Positions 34,884 through 43,766 of a DNA stretch of 64,000 nucleotides are shown here, in pieces. Under the pieces are notes generated by a model that was given only the letters and a program-made list of their open reading frames with translations, ran no database searches and was not told the origin of the DNA. Position numbers and translations under genes: made by a program. Where the stretch lies: NCBI RefSeq assembly GCF_045788535.1, contig NZ_CP074074.1, positions 3,286,001 through 3,350,000 on the forward strand. The letters are read 5' to 3'. Position 1 is the first letter of the stretch; each line of letters opens with the position of its first letter. Origin of the DNA: Allotamlana fucoidanivorans. Lineage in GTDB: Bacteria; Bacteroidota; Bacteroidia; Flavobacteriales; Flavobacteriaceae.

Positions 34884-35321
34884 TTATCTAATTTTATCTA
34901 ACAAATCACTTAACATCTGAGCTTCTTCGTCTGTTAATTTTTCTAACAAGTCTTCTTTAAACTCTTTGTCTATAGCTTTTAACAGTAGCAAGCCCTTTTC
35001 TGTAATTTCTATATGTACTACCCGTCTATCATCAGGGCAAGGCAATCTATTTATCAATGTTTTAGCGCACAACTTATCCATCAATCTGGTAGCATTAGGA
35101 GCCCGCTCAAGCATGCGTTCCTTAATAGTTTGTACCTTAATAGGCTTTCCCGCACCACGCAATATTCTTAAAATGTTAAACTGCTGAGGCGAAATTCCAT
35201 AAGGTTTAAAAAACTCGTTTTGATGACTATTGATCCAATTAGCGGTATAAATAATATTAATTAAAGCCTTTACTTTAGTATTCTTGAAAGTAGAATGTAT
35301 ATCTTTAGAAATATCACCCAT
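34884..35321 (-). CDS. MarR family transcriptional regulator
   Basis: A 145-residue winged-HTH regulator. The recognition region lies at residues 45-100 (GISPQQFNILRILRGAGKP, then KERMLERAPNATRLMDKL and the wing RLPCPDDRRVVHIEITEKG). The DDRR wing is a strong MarR mark. MarR proteins are dimers that usually repress the operon they belong to and are released by phenolic ligands or oxidants. It is the second gene of the operon and starts 2 bp after the oxidoreductase stop. Two dyads upstream of the operon fit autoregulation. Confidence 0.93.
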   Translation of the reverse strand: MGDISKDIHSTFKNTKVKALINIIYTANWINSHQNEFFKPYGISPQQFNILRILRGAGKPIKVQTIKERMLERAPNATRLMDKLCAKTLINRLPCPDDRRVVHIEITEKGLLLLKAIDKEFKEDLLEKLTDEEAQMLSDLLDKIR

Positions 35322-35323
35322 AA

Positions 35324-35854
35324 TTATAACGCGTTTTTAAAATGATTTACTTTCTGCTTTAATTCAGCATCTAATGCTTCATTTATAATTTTACCATCTA
35401 CAAAATTAGAAGCAAATGAGGGCAATGAAAATACCTCTATAATTTTGGCATCATGACGCGGAAATCTATCTTGAGCCATAGCTAAAACGGATACGCCTCC
35501 TCTACCTCCTGGTGAAGTAGCCATCAATAACATGGGTTTACCACAAAAGGTTTTACTTTCAATTCTAGACATCCAGTCAAATAAATTTTTAAACACCGCG
35601 GAGTACGCTCCATTATGTTCTGCCAATGACACTATTATACCATCTGCACTTTTAATAGCCTCTAAAAACTTATGAGCATTACTTGGGATACCTTTTTCTC
35701 TTTCAAGATCAATACCAAAAAGAGGCAATTCAAAATCATTTAAGTCTAAAATATCCACCTGCACATTTTCAATCAAGCTAGAAGCATAGGTCACTAGCAC
35801 TTTATTGATTGAATGTTTACTATTACTCCCAGAAAAACTTAGTATTCTTTTCAT
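35324..35854 (-). CDS. NAD(P)H-dependent FMN reductase family protein
   Basis: A 176-residue flavodoxin-like reductase: start KRILSFSGSNSKHSINKVLV (FMN phosphate-binding loop GSNSKHSIN), the DIVSLAEHNGAYS-type region here reading IIVSLAEHNGAYSAVFKNLF, and LMATSPGGRGG. Related enzymes reduce quinones, azo dyes and chromate. It is the first gene of an operon with a MarR regulator and two pirins, a set that fits a response to electrophiles or phenolics. The promoter on the minus strand shows a TATCTTTA -7-like element preceded by a 16-bp dyad. Confidence 0.9.
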   Translation of the reverse strand: MKRILSFSGSNSKHSINKVLVTYASSLIENVQVDILDLNDFELPLFGIDLEREKGIPSNAHKFLEAIKSADGIIVSLAEHNGAYSAVFKNLFDWMSRIESKTFCGKPMLLMATSPGGRGGVSVLAMAQDRFPRHDAKIIEVFSLPSFASNFVDGKIINEALDAELKQKVNHFKNAL

Positions 35855-35890
35855 ATTCTTTTTTGTTTAAAGATAGTAAAATTATTTAAT

Positions 35891-35918
35891 ATATTCCATG
35901 GTATATATTTCCTTGGAA
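35891..35918. promoter_or_regulatory. Two dyads upstream of the MarR operon, candidate operators
   Basis: ATATTCCATGGTATAT (35891-35906) is a 16-bp palindrome with one mismatched pair and TTCCTTGGAA (35909-35918) is a second, weaker dyad. Both share TTCC-N2-GG and lie just upstream of a TATCTTTA -7-like element on the minus strand (about 35867-35874). MarR sites are AT-rich dyads of 15-20 bp, so autoregulation is plausible. Confidence 0.5.
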
Positions 35919-35996
35919 TTATTTTTATGATTTCATTAACAAATATAGATTCAGAACATTCAAACTTTTGTACTTTAGCCTAAAACTTGAAATTAG

Positions 35997-37640
35997 ATGG
36001 ATATCAACTTCAATAAAAACGAAGATCATAATAAACTCCTCCTTTCAGAGTTAAAAAGAAGACTAGCCACAGTAAGTATAGGAGGCGGCAAAAAAAGAAT
36101 AGAAAAACTTCACCAAAAAGGAAAACTAACGGCCAGAGAACGTATTGATTTTTTGTTGGATGATAAATCTGAAACTATTGAAATTGGTGCTTTTGCTGGT
36201 GAAGGTATGTATGCCGAACACGGCGGATGCCCCTCCGGAGGTGTGGTGGTAAAGATGGGATACATTAAAGGAAAACAATGTATTGTTGTGGCTAATGACG
36301 CTACGGTGAAAGCAGGTGCTTGGTTTCCTATTACAGGTAAAAAGAATCTTCGGGCGCAAGAAATAGCCATTGAAAATAAGCTTCCTATTATTTATTTGGT
36401 TGATTCGGCTGGTGTTTATTTACCTCTTCAAGATGAAATTTTCCCCGATAAAGAACATTTTGGTCGTATTTTTAGAAATAATGCGATTATGAGCAGTATG
36501 GGTATTACACAAATTGCAGCCGTTATGGGCAGTTGTGTTGCTGGCGGTGCTTACCTCCCTATTATGAGTGATGAAGCTTTAATTGTAGACAAAACAGGAA
36601 GTATTTTTCTAGCTGGTAGTTATCTGGTAAAAGCGGCTATTGGAGAACATATTGATAATGAAACTTTAGGTGGTGCTACAACCCATTGCGAAATTTCAGG
36701 AGTTACTGATTATAAAGCCAAAGATGATAAAGACGCCTTAGATACCATTAAAAACATTATTGATAAAATTGGCGATTATGACAAGGCTGGTTTTAACAGA
36801 ATTCCGTCTAAAAAACCTAAAGACAATCCAGAAGACATTTATGGTGTACTTCCAAAGTCAAGAGCCGATCAATATGACATGTACCAAATCATTAGCAGAC
36901 TGGTTGATGATTCTGATTTTGAGGAGTATAAAGCAGGTTACGGACAAACCATTATTACAGGTTATGCCAGAATAGACGGCTGGGCTGTTGGTATTGTTGC
37001 TAACCAGCGTAAATTGGTGAAAACTACAGGATCTAAAACCAAACCTACCGAAATGCAGTTTGGAGGCGTTATTTACAATGATAGTGCGGATAAAGCCACT
37101 CGATTTATAGCTAATTGTAACCAAAAGAAAATTCCTTTAGTTTTTTTACAAGATGTAACAGGCTTTATGGTGGGGAGCAAAAGCGAACATAGCGGCATTA
37201 TAAAAGATGGTGCTAAAATGGTAAATGCAGTAAGTAATTCTGTAGTGCCTAAATTTACTATTATTATTGGAAACAGCTACGGTGCTGGTAATTATGCCAT
37301 GTGCGGCAAAGCCTATGATCCAAGACTAATTGTGGCATGGCCAAGTGCCGAACTTGCAGTAATGAGTGGTAATTCTGCGGCTAAAGTACTATTACAGATT
37401 GAAAAAGCCTCTTTAGAAAAGTCTGGAGAGAAAATAACAGCCGAAAAGGAAGAAGCATTATTTAATAAAATTAAAGATCGTTATGATAATCAGGTATCTC
37501 CTTATTATGCTGCTGCAAGATTGTGGACAGATGCCATTATAGATCCTCTAGATACAAGAAAATGGATTAGTATGGGGATTGAAGCGGCTAACCACGCCCC
37601 TATTCAAAAACCCTTTAATTTGGGTGTACTTCAAGTTTAA
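35997..37640 (+). CDS. Acyl-CoA carboxylase, carboxyltransferase (beta) subunit
   Basis: A 547-residue carboxyltransferase of the biotin-dependent acyl-CoA carboxylases (propionyl-CoA or methylcrotonyl-CoA type). The N-terminal half carries GGVVVKMGYIKGKQCIVVAN, and the two oxyanion-hole regions are at VMGSCVAGGAYLPIM and IIIGNSYGAGNYAMCGKAYD. Length and order of the two crotonase-like halves are normal. It transfers carboxyl from biotin to acyl-CoA. No biotin carboxylase or biotin carrier gene is beside it, so its partner is encoded elsewhere. The start ATG (MDINFNKNED) is clear. It is divergent from the MarR operon. Confidence 0.93.
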   Translation: MDINFNKNEDHNKLLLSELKRRLATVSIGGGKKRIEKLHQKGKLTARERIDFLLDDKSETIEIGAFAGEGMYAEHGGCPSGGVVVKMGYIKGKQCIVVANDATVKAGAWFPITGKKNLRAQEIAIENKLPIIYLVDSAGVYLPLQDEIFPDKEHFGRIFRNNAIMSSMGITQIAAVMGSCVAGGAYLPIMSDEALIVDKTGSIFLAGSYLVKAAIGEHIDNETLGGATTHCEISGVTDYKAKDDKDALDTIKNIIDKIGDYDKAGFNRIPSKKPKDNPEDIYGVLPKSRADQYDMYQIISRLVDDSDFEEYKAGYGQTIITGYARIDGWAVGIVANQRKLVKTTGSKTKPTEMQFGGVIYNDSADKATRFIANCNQKKIPLVFLQDVTGFMVGSKSEHSGIIKDGAKMVNAVSNSVVPKFTIIIGNSYGAGNYAMCGKAYDPRLIVAWPSAELAVMSGNSAAKVLLQIEKASLEKSGEKITAEKEEALFNKIKDRYDNQVSPYYAAARLWTDAIIDPLDTRKWISMGIEAANHAPIQKPFNLGVLQV

Positions 37641-37697
37641 CTTTTAAATCTCATTAAAAAATTGTAACTTATTGATTGAAAATCAAACCTTTCAATC

Positions 37698-38120
37698 ATG
37701 GGAACTATAAAAACATTAAACAAATGGGCGAATGCACACACGTACATTCCCCTTGATTTAGTACGCATCGCTTTAGGTGTTTTTCTTTTTTTTAAAGGCA
37801 TCAATTTCATGGCAAATTCTGAAATGCTCATGAAACTTTTTGAACCATTTCAAAATATGGCAGGCGGTATGATTATTATCCACTATGTAGCACCAGCTCA
37901 TTTTATTGGAGGTATTCTAATTGCTTTTGGACTACTTACCAGATGGGCCATTTTAGCGCAACTACCCGTAATCATTGGTGCTGTTGTTATCAACTTTGCA
38001 GGAGAAATGAATACTGGAAACCTTATTATGGCTTTAATTACACTTTTTGTGTGTGCCTTCTTTTTAGCCTATGGTTCTGGGAAACACTCCGCCGATTATT
38101 ATTTTAAAATGCAGCAATAA
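37698..38120 (+). CDS. DoxX family membrane protein
   Basis: A 140-residue protein with four hydrophobic helices (about residues 18-37, 58-78, 85-102 and 110-130) and the family pattern DLVRIALGVFLFFKGINF and FIGGILIAFGLLTRWA. DoxX-like proteins are small inner-membrane proteins; a redox or thiol-related role has been proposed for some members. It lies 57 bp after the carboxylase gene with no terminator between, so they may share a transcript. A terminator follows directly after its stop. Confidence 0.88.
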   Translation: MGTIKTLNKWANAHTYIPLDLVRIALGVFLFFKGINFMANSEMLMKLFEPFQNMAGGMIIIHYVAPAHFIGGILIAFGLLTRWAILAQLPVIIGAVVINFAGEMNTGNLIMALITLFVCAFFLAYGSGKHSADYYFKMQQ

Positions 38121-38147
38121 AAAAAGCGACCATTGGTCGCTTTTTTG
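38119..38147. terminator. Bidirectional intrinsic terminator between doxX-like gene and sppA
   Basis: Stem AAAAAGCGACC paired with GGTCGCTTTTT around a 3-nt loop overlaps the stop codon of the DoxX-like gene and lies 16 bp after sppA ends on the other strand. Confidence 0.9.
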
Positions 38148-38162
38148 TCCAAAACTAATATC

Positions 38163-39926
38163 TTATTTTATTTCTGTACTAAAAGGAAATAGTAACTGAA
38201 CGCCTTTCTTTTTAGATAGCGATTTAATTTCTTTAAGAATCTTATAATTTTCTTCGCCTAGTTCTTCTTTCAATATCGTTTCTTTCGCTTTAACTATTCC
38301 AAATTGTTCCAATATTTTATCAAGATTTTTCTCAAAAACAGGAAACTCTTTTATTCTGTAATCTTCAATTTTGGCCGCTCTAGCCGCTTCATTTAAGGCT
38401 ACATCCAATCCGCCAAGCGCATCTACCAAACCATGATTTACAGCATCAACTCCCGTCCAAACCCGACCCTGAGCGATAGCTTCAACTTGATCTTTAGTAA
38501 GCTGTCTACCTGCTGACACCCGATCTATAAACAACTCATAAACATCTAAAACACCTTCTTGGATAAACTGACGCTGTGTTTCATTTAATGGCTCAAACAA
38601 ACTATAAGTAACCGCATTTTGATTGGTAGTTACCTGTTCTGCATTAATACCCATGTTACGAGCCAGTTGCTCTACATTTGGCAAAACACCAAACACACCA
38701 ATGCTTCCTGTTATAGTTGTGGATTCTGCAATTATTTTATCGGCGTTACAGGCTATATAATACCCGCCAGATGCTGCCATATTTCCCATAGATACAACCA
38801 CAGGTTTTACCTTTTTAGTAAGTGCTACTTCACGCCAAATTAACTCACTAGCCAAAGCGCTTCCTCCTGGAGAATTAATTCTCAAAACAACCGCTTTTAC
38901 CCGATCATCTTCCCTTGCTTTTTTTAATGATTTATTTATAGCACCCTGGCCCACAACACCAACATCACCTTCTCCATAAATGATTTCACCTTCAGCAAAA
39001 ATTACGGCAATTTTATTTTTAGTGCTATAATTTTTCACATTAGTTGAAGCGTATTCGGCATAATCTTTAATTTTAATATACTTTAGATCATCAGATTTTG
39101 TTAGACCTGAAGCAGCTTTCATCACATCAACATATTGATCATGATACACAATTTTATCAATCAATTTTGATTCAAGAGCTAAATGTGGATTTCGAGCCAA
39201 TAAACTATCTGCTATAATATCTAATCTCTCTACAGAAACATGTCTACTCTCCGAAATCTCTTTCTTGATTTCACTCCATAACGAATTGAGATACACTGAA
39301 ATTTGTTCACGGTTATTTTCACTCATTTCATTACTTAAAAATGGTTCTACTGCACTTTTATATTTTCCATGCCTTACAACCTCCATTTTTAAACCTGTTT
39401 TCTCTTGAAAATCTTTAAAATACAGTCGCTCTGAATACAATCCTTTAAACTCCATTAAACCTGCGGGGCTCATATAAATAGTATCTGCAACAGAACTTAA
39501 ATAATAATCCTTTTGAGTAAACACATCTGCATAAGCCAACACAAACTTGCCAGATTCTTTAAATTTCAACAAAGCTCTTCTTAACTCTTTAAGTTGTGAA
39601 ACGCCTGCGTTTACAAAGTTGTTATCTATAGATATGCCTTTTATTTTATCATCAAAAGCGGCATAATTTATGGCGTCAATGATATTAAACAGGCCGTCTT
39701 TTCTATGCTCATTTAAAAAGGTATATTCTTTAAATTCAACTTTTCCTGCATAATCTTGAATTGGAAAATCTAAAGTTAAATCTAAAACAGTATTAGGTTT
39801 AACTTGAATGGTTTTTTCAGCGCCCGAGCCTAAAACGACTCCAAGAATAATGAGTCCGAAAAAACAAATAACAAAAAACAGAATCAGCCCTGTTAGTGTA
39901 GACAAAACACGTTTAAAAAAGTTCAT
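38163..39926 (-). CDS. sppA: Signal peptide peptidase SppA (67K type)
   Basis: A 587-residue, two-domain SppA of the 67K type with one N-terminal membrane anchor (residues 8-32, LTGLILFFVICFFGLIILGV). The catalytic lysine is Lys190 in HGKYKSAVEPF and the catalytic serine is Ser386 in GNMAASGGYYIAC, so both halves of the Ser/Lys dyad are present. SppA digests signal peptides left in the inner membrane after secretion. The preceding gene on the same strand is menE, 45 bp away, which may belong to another transcript. Confidence 0.95.
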   Translation of the reverse strand: MNFFKRVLSTLTGLILFFVICFFGLIILGVVLGSGAEKTIQVKPNTVLDLTLDFPIQDYAGKVEFKEYTFLNEHRKDGLFNIIDAINYAAFDDKIKGISIDNNFVNAGVSQLKELRRALLKFKESGKFVLAYADVFTQKDYYLSSVADTIYMSPAGLMEFKGLYSERLYFKDFQEKTGLKMEVVRHGKYKSAVEPFLSNEMSENNREQISVYLNSLWSEIKKEISESRHVSVERLDIIADSLLARNPHLALESKLIDKIVYHDQYVDVMKAASGLTKSDDLKYIKIKDYAEYASTNVKNYSTKNKIAVIFAEGEIIYGEGDVGVVGQGAINKSLKKAREDDRVKAVVLRINSPGGSALASELIWREVALTKKVKPVVVSMGNMAASGGYYIACNADKIIAESTTITGSIGVFGVLPNVEQLARNMGINAEQVTTNQNAVTYSLFEPLNETQRQFIQEGVLDVYELFIDRVSAGRQLTKDQVEAIAQGRVWTGVDAVNHGLVDALGGLDVALNEAARAAKIEDYRIKEFPVFEKNLDKILEQFGIVKAKETILKEELGEENYKILKEIKSLSKKKGVQLLFPFSTEIK

Positions 39927-39971
39927 ATATTTAATTTCCTATCAGTTGTGTAAAAACCTTAATTGTTACAA

Positions 39972-41042
39972 TTAATTGGCTAATAATTCTAAGGTTTTCT
40001 TTCTATGAATTTTGCCAGATGAGGTTTCAACAAATTTTGGTATTGAAATAATTTCTTTAGGTTTTTCATATTTACCAAGCACATCAAAAACAGATTGATC
40101 TAGTTTATTTGCATCTCCTTCTAAAATAAGTACTAATTTCTGCCCCAAAGTATCATCTGGTTTAGACGTAATAAAAAATTCTCCTGCTATTTTACTCTGT
40201 AATTTCTTTTCAATAGTTTCCGGAACCAATTTGATACCTCCAGAATTAACGAGGTTATCAATACGTCCTAACCATTCAAAAGTTGTATCTGAATGCACTT
40301 CAACCAAATCATTTGTCACTATTTTTTTGTTTGCAATATGAGGTGCCTCAATCAACAAACAGCCACGATCATCTTTTGAAACCGTAATATTTGGCAATGT
40401 TTTAAAATAACCAACCTTGTCCTCTTCTGTAAAATTATTAAGTTTTTTTACTGCGATATGCGACACAGTCTCTGTCATGCCATATGTTTCATAGATATTA
40501 GGCTTTTTATCCTTTATCATTTCAATAATTGGAGCGGAAACTTGTCCTCCTCCAACTATAACCGTTTTTATTTTCTTTAGATATCTAGCAAAGTTTTTTA
40601 ATTGCATAGGTGTAAAAGCACAAAATGCATAATCTTTTTCATAATCAATTTGCGGAAGACCGGCAGGCCTAATCATATCAAGTTCTAAACCTAAAATGAT
40701 GGCTCTAACAATCATCATTTTTCCTGCTATGAAATTTGACGGTAAGCAGTGTAAAACTTTATCACCAGGCTTTAAATTGAAAAAATCACCCGTAACTATG
40801 GCAGAATTTACCATAGCCTGCTTTTTAATTTTTAACCTTTTTGGCTTTCCAGTAGAACCAGAAGTTTGAACCACAATATGGTCTTTATCATCTAACCAGT
40901 CTAATAAAAAATTTCCTAATTCTTGCTGGTAAGGCAATCCTTCTTTTACAAAACTGTAGGCAACCTCCATAAGGTCATCATGGTTATAACTTACATTATC
41001 TAACTTAAATTTTAAGTGAACGTTTGTGTAATTGGGCGTCAT
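39972..41042 (-). CDS. menE: o-Succinylbenzoate-CoA ligase (short AMP-binding form)
   Basis: A 356-residue ANL-superfamily adenylating enzyme. The P-loop-like motif is VQTSGSTGKPKRLKI, the AMP site is ETYGMTETVSHIA, the hinge is GRIDNLVNSGGIKL and the catalytic lysine is in SSGKIHRKKTLE. It is about 100 residues shorter than classical MenE because the N-terminal part is compressed, typical of Bacteroidota versions. In the menaquinone pathway it makes o-succinylbenzoyl-CoA. Its place in one strand with menC, menA and menB supports the assignment. It is the last men gene of the cluster. Confidence 0.9.
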   Translation of the reverse strand: MTPNYTNVHLKFKLDNVSYNHDDLMEVAYSFVKEGLPYQQELGNFLLDWLDDKDHIVVQTSGSTGKPKRLKIKKQAMVNSAIVTGDFFNLKPGDKVLHCLPSNFIAGKMMIVRAIILGLELDMIRPAGLPQIDYEKDYAFCAFTPMQLKNFARYLKKIKTVIVGGGQVSAPIIEMIKDKKPNIYETYGMTETVSHIAVKKLNNFTEEDKVGYFKTLPNITVSKDDRGCLLIEAPHIANKKIVTNDLVEVHSDTTFEWLGRIDNLVNSGGIKLVPETIEKKLQSKIAGEFFITSKPDDTLGQKLVLILEGDANKLDQSVFDVLGKYEKPKEIISIPKFVETSSGKIHRKKTLELLAN

Positions 41043-41055
41043 AGCTTATTTGATT

Positions 41056-42012
41056 TTAATGATCTATAGTATTGTTTGGACTCACAACCTTTCCTAAGAG
41101 TTTCTCTTTCCAGTTGGTCCAATTATATTTTTTTGAAAGCACAAATAACAATATTGGGAATACCACAAAAACAGGTATTAGAATATCCATTAATACCATT
41201 TCTGTAGGATCGGACAAATCTTTTAAAATAGAATGTGTTTGAAAAGCCGTCCAGTCTGCCGTAACTAAAAGTGCTGTAAATAAATTATTTGCGGCATGAA
41301 AACCAAGGGCTAGTTCAAGTCCGTCATCCATTAAAGTTAGGATACCAAGAAATAGGCCTGTACCAATGTAATATACCATTATAATATACCCAAGTTTACT
41401 TACTTCTGGGTTAAAAATATGCATAACACCAAAGCCTATAGATGTGATGATTAATGGCGCCCATTTATTTTGAAAAAGTACACCTAATCCTTGCATTAAG
41501 TAACCTCTAAAAAAGTACTCTTCAAAACTAGTTTGCAAAGGAATTAATAAAATACCTATAACACATAGAATTAAAAATGGAACTAGGTTAAAGTTAAGTT
41601 CAAAATCATCTGGGGAATAAAAAAAGTAATCAACCAATACAAAACTACTAGAAACCACTCCCCAAAGTATAAATATGAACCAAAAGCGTTTCCAATCTAT
41701 CTTATTTCTGGCGGTTGTAAGGCTAACAATAGATTGCTTATGTAATAACTTTGTTGTTAATAGCACAGCCACTAAACCTACAACAAATGATAGTAGCATT
41801 AAAAACAAAAATAAATTGCTTCCTAGTAATTCTATAATCCCTGATAAATCTGATGGTATTTTATCTAAATCCTTTACCAGATACATTTTTATTGTTACCG
41901 CTCCGCCTAACGGAATGGCACCTATAAATTGCCATGCAAAAAAGATAATTACAACACCTACTAAATAACGCCATGAATCATGCAATCCTTTGTATGCTTG
42001 AGCTATATACAT
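41056..42012 (-). CDS. CPBP family intramembrane glutamic endopeptidase
   Basis: A 318-residue polytopic protein with about eight helices and the full CPBP motif set: SFEEYFFRGYLMQ (Glu164, Glu165, Arg169), ITSIGFGVMHIFNPE (His of the second motif) and GFHAANNLFTALL. It therefore has the canonical EExxxR, unlike the other CPBP homologue in this window. Such proteins are glutamic intramembrane proteases. It is embedded between menC and menE with spacings of 2 and 13 bp, so it is transcribed with the menaquinone genes; the functional link, if any, is unknown. Confidence 0.9.
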   Translation of the reverse strand: MYIAQAYKGLHDSWRYLVGVVIIFFAWQFIGAIPLGGAVTIKMYLVKDLDKIPSDLSGIIELLGSNLFLFLMLLSFVVGLVAVLLTTKLLHKQSIVSLTTARNKIDWKRFWFIFILWGVVSSSFVLVDYFFYSPDDFELNFNLVPFLILCVIGILLIPLQTSFEEYFFRGYLMQGLGVLFQNKWAPLIITSIGFGVMHIFNPEVSKLGYIIMVYYIGTGLFLGILTLMDDGLELALGFHAANNLFTALLVTADWTAFQTHSILKDLSDPTEMVLMDILIPVFVVFPILLFVLSKKYNWTNWKEKLLGKVVSPNNTIDH

Positions 42013-42014
42013 AG

Positions 42015-43052
42015 TTATAAATTAAAATTCCAGTTTAAATGTGTGTTATATTTTAAGGTTCCTTTTTCAACATATAAAGGACTATCAAAATTATTAGTAA
42101 ACAATGCCCCGGTACCTAGACCTTGTGGCAAATCATTAATTTTTGTAAAGGTATATTGAGCAATAGCATTAAGCCCTACATTACTTTCTAAGGCGCTTGT
42201 TATCCACCATTCTATATTAAGGTCTTCAGCTTGTTCTATCCACTCATTACTTCCTTTAAAACCTCCAACTAAACTGGGCTTCAATATAATATATTGAGGC
42301 TTTATTTCTTGTAAAAGCTGCTGTTTTTCTTCCCTATTGAACACGCCTATCAACTCTTCATCTAGAGCTACAGGTAAGGGCGTTTCTTTACATAATTTTG
42401 CCATCTCTTGAATATGGCCCTGTTTTATAGGTTGTTCAATAGAATGTAAATCTAGTTTGGATAGAATTTCTAACTTACTAAGAGCTTCTGATGGTAAAAA
42501 TGCGCCATTGGCATCAACTCTTAGTTCAATATCCTTGGAAGAAAATTGTTTTCGGATAGATTTAAGTAACTTCACTTCGGTATTAAAATCAATAGCTCCT
42601 ATTTTCATTTTAATACACGTAAAACCAGAAGCTATTTTCTCTTGAATCTGCTGCCTCATAAAATCTTCATGCCCCATCCAAATTAACCCATTTATAGGAA
42701 TTGAAGCCTTTCCTTTTACAAAATTTGAGGCGAATAGATTAAACGGATTGTGACTAACCAAAGATTTAAAGGCTATTTCTAAACCAAATTGTATACTTGG
42801 ATACTGGTTTAGTTCGTGTAATAAAACCTCTTTTCCTAGATTTATATTGGCACAAACCCATTGTAATTTAGCTTCATAATCTGGCCTATCATCAATAGAA
42901 AGCCCTTTAAATAGTCCACACTCCCCTATACCTTGATTTGAATTTTCTTCTAAAATTAAAAAATACGTTTCTTTCGTTTTTAAAATTCCACGTGATGTAC
43001 CACTTGCTTGTTTGAATTTTAAAACGTACTTTTTAAAAAATGCTTTTATCAT
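42015..43052 (-). CDS. menC: o-Succinylbenzoate synthase
   Basis: A 345-residue enolase-superfamily enzyme that dehydrates SHCHC to o-succinylbenzoate. The general acid/base lysines and metal ligands are in order: IKMKIGAIDFN (catalytic Lys), RVDANGAFLP (metal Asp), HSIEQPIKQG (metal Glu), ALDEELIGV (metal Asp) and ILKPSLVGG (second Lys). Length is normal. It starts on the same strand directly after the UPF0173 hydrolase gene, the stop and start almost touching, and it is followed by the CPBP protease. Confidence 0.93.
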   Translation of the reverse strand: MIKAFFKKYVLKFKQASGTSRGILKTKETYFLILEENSNQGIGECGLFKGLSIDDRPDYEAKLQWVCANINLGKEVLLHELNQYPSIQFGLEIAFKSLVSHNPFNLFASNFVKGKASIPINGLIWMGHEDFMRQQIQEKIASGFTCIKMKIGAIDFNTEVKLLKSIRKQFSSKDIELRVDANGAFLPSEALSKLEILSKLDLHSIEQPIKQGHIQEMAKLCKETPLPVALDEELIGVFNREEKQQLLQEIKPQYIILKPSLVGGFKGSNEWIEQAEDLNIEWWITSALESNVGLNAIAQYTFTKINDLPQGLGTGALFTNNFDSPLYVEKGTLKYNTHLNWNFNL

Positions 43053-43730
43053 CTACAATTCAATAAATTCACCAATTTCAAGAAGCATTAAATCTTTATT
43101 TTTTTCGAAGAATTTTTGTTTCGCTTCTTTATGATCTATTTCAATATACCCAAATGTATCATAGTGATACCCTAAAACTTTGTCGCAATTAACAAAATCA
43201 CTAGCTACAATGGCGTCATCAACCCCCATGGTAAAGTTATCTCCAATGGGTAGAATGGCTAAATCTAATTGGGTTTGAAGCGGAATTAATTTCATATCAT
43301 AAGTTAAAGCCGTATCTCCTGCTATATAAATATTTTTGTGCTCTCCTTCAATAACAAAACCTCCTGGCTGCCCGCCATAACTACCATCAGGAAATGAAGA
43401 TGTATGAATGGCATTCACATATTTAACGGTGCCAAATTCAAAATCCCATTTTCCACCGTGGTTCATTGGGTGGCCATCAATACCAAGCTTTTCGTAATGC
43501 GATACGATTTCAAAATTTGAAATAACAATAGCACCTGTTCTTTTCGCAATAGATTCTACATCTACAATATGATCTTGATGAGCGTGCGTTACTAAGATAA
43601 AATCTGCTGCTAATTCATCTATATTTATATGAGACGCTTTGGAGTTTGCTGAAATAAATGGATCTACTAAAATGTTCACATTATTAACTTCAATCCCTAA
43701 GCTAGCATGACCATAAAATGTAATTTTCAT
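43053..43730 (-). CDS. Metallo-beta-lactamase-fold hydrolase, UPF0173 family
   Basis: A 225-residue metallo-beta-lactamase-fold protein of the UPF0173 group. The metal ligands are in VTHAHQDHIVD (HxHxDH), in INAIHTSSFPDGS-like VNAIHTSSFPDG, in IAGDTALTYD and in VLGYHYDTF. UPF0173 members are metal-dependent hydrolases of unknown substrate. It lies within the menaquinone cluster between menA and menC, 36 bp after menA and abutting menC. Inference: it could hydrolyse a thioester, but MenH- or thioesterase-like roles are not established. Confidence 0.9.
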   Translation of the reverse strand: MKITFYGHASLGIEVNNVNILVDPFISANSKASHINIDELAADFILVTHAHQDHIVDVESIAKRTGAIVISNFEIVSHYEKLGIDGHPMNHGGKWDFEFGTVKYVNAIHTSSFPDGSYGGQPGGFVIEGEHKNIYIAGDTALTYDMKLIPLQTQLDLAILPIGDNFTMGVDDAIVASDFVNCDKVLGYHYDTFGYIEIDHKEAKQKFFEKNKDLMLLEIGEFIEL

Positions 43731-43766
43731 AGTTAAACTTTTAAGCCATGAAATTACGAAAAAATT

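Noticed and set aside
43053..43730. Metallo-beta-lactamase as an antibiotic-resistance gene
   Set aside because: The sequence fits the UPF0173 family, a broad set of metal hydrolases of unknown substrate, and sits in the menaquinone cluster.
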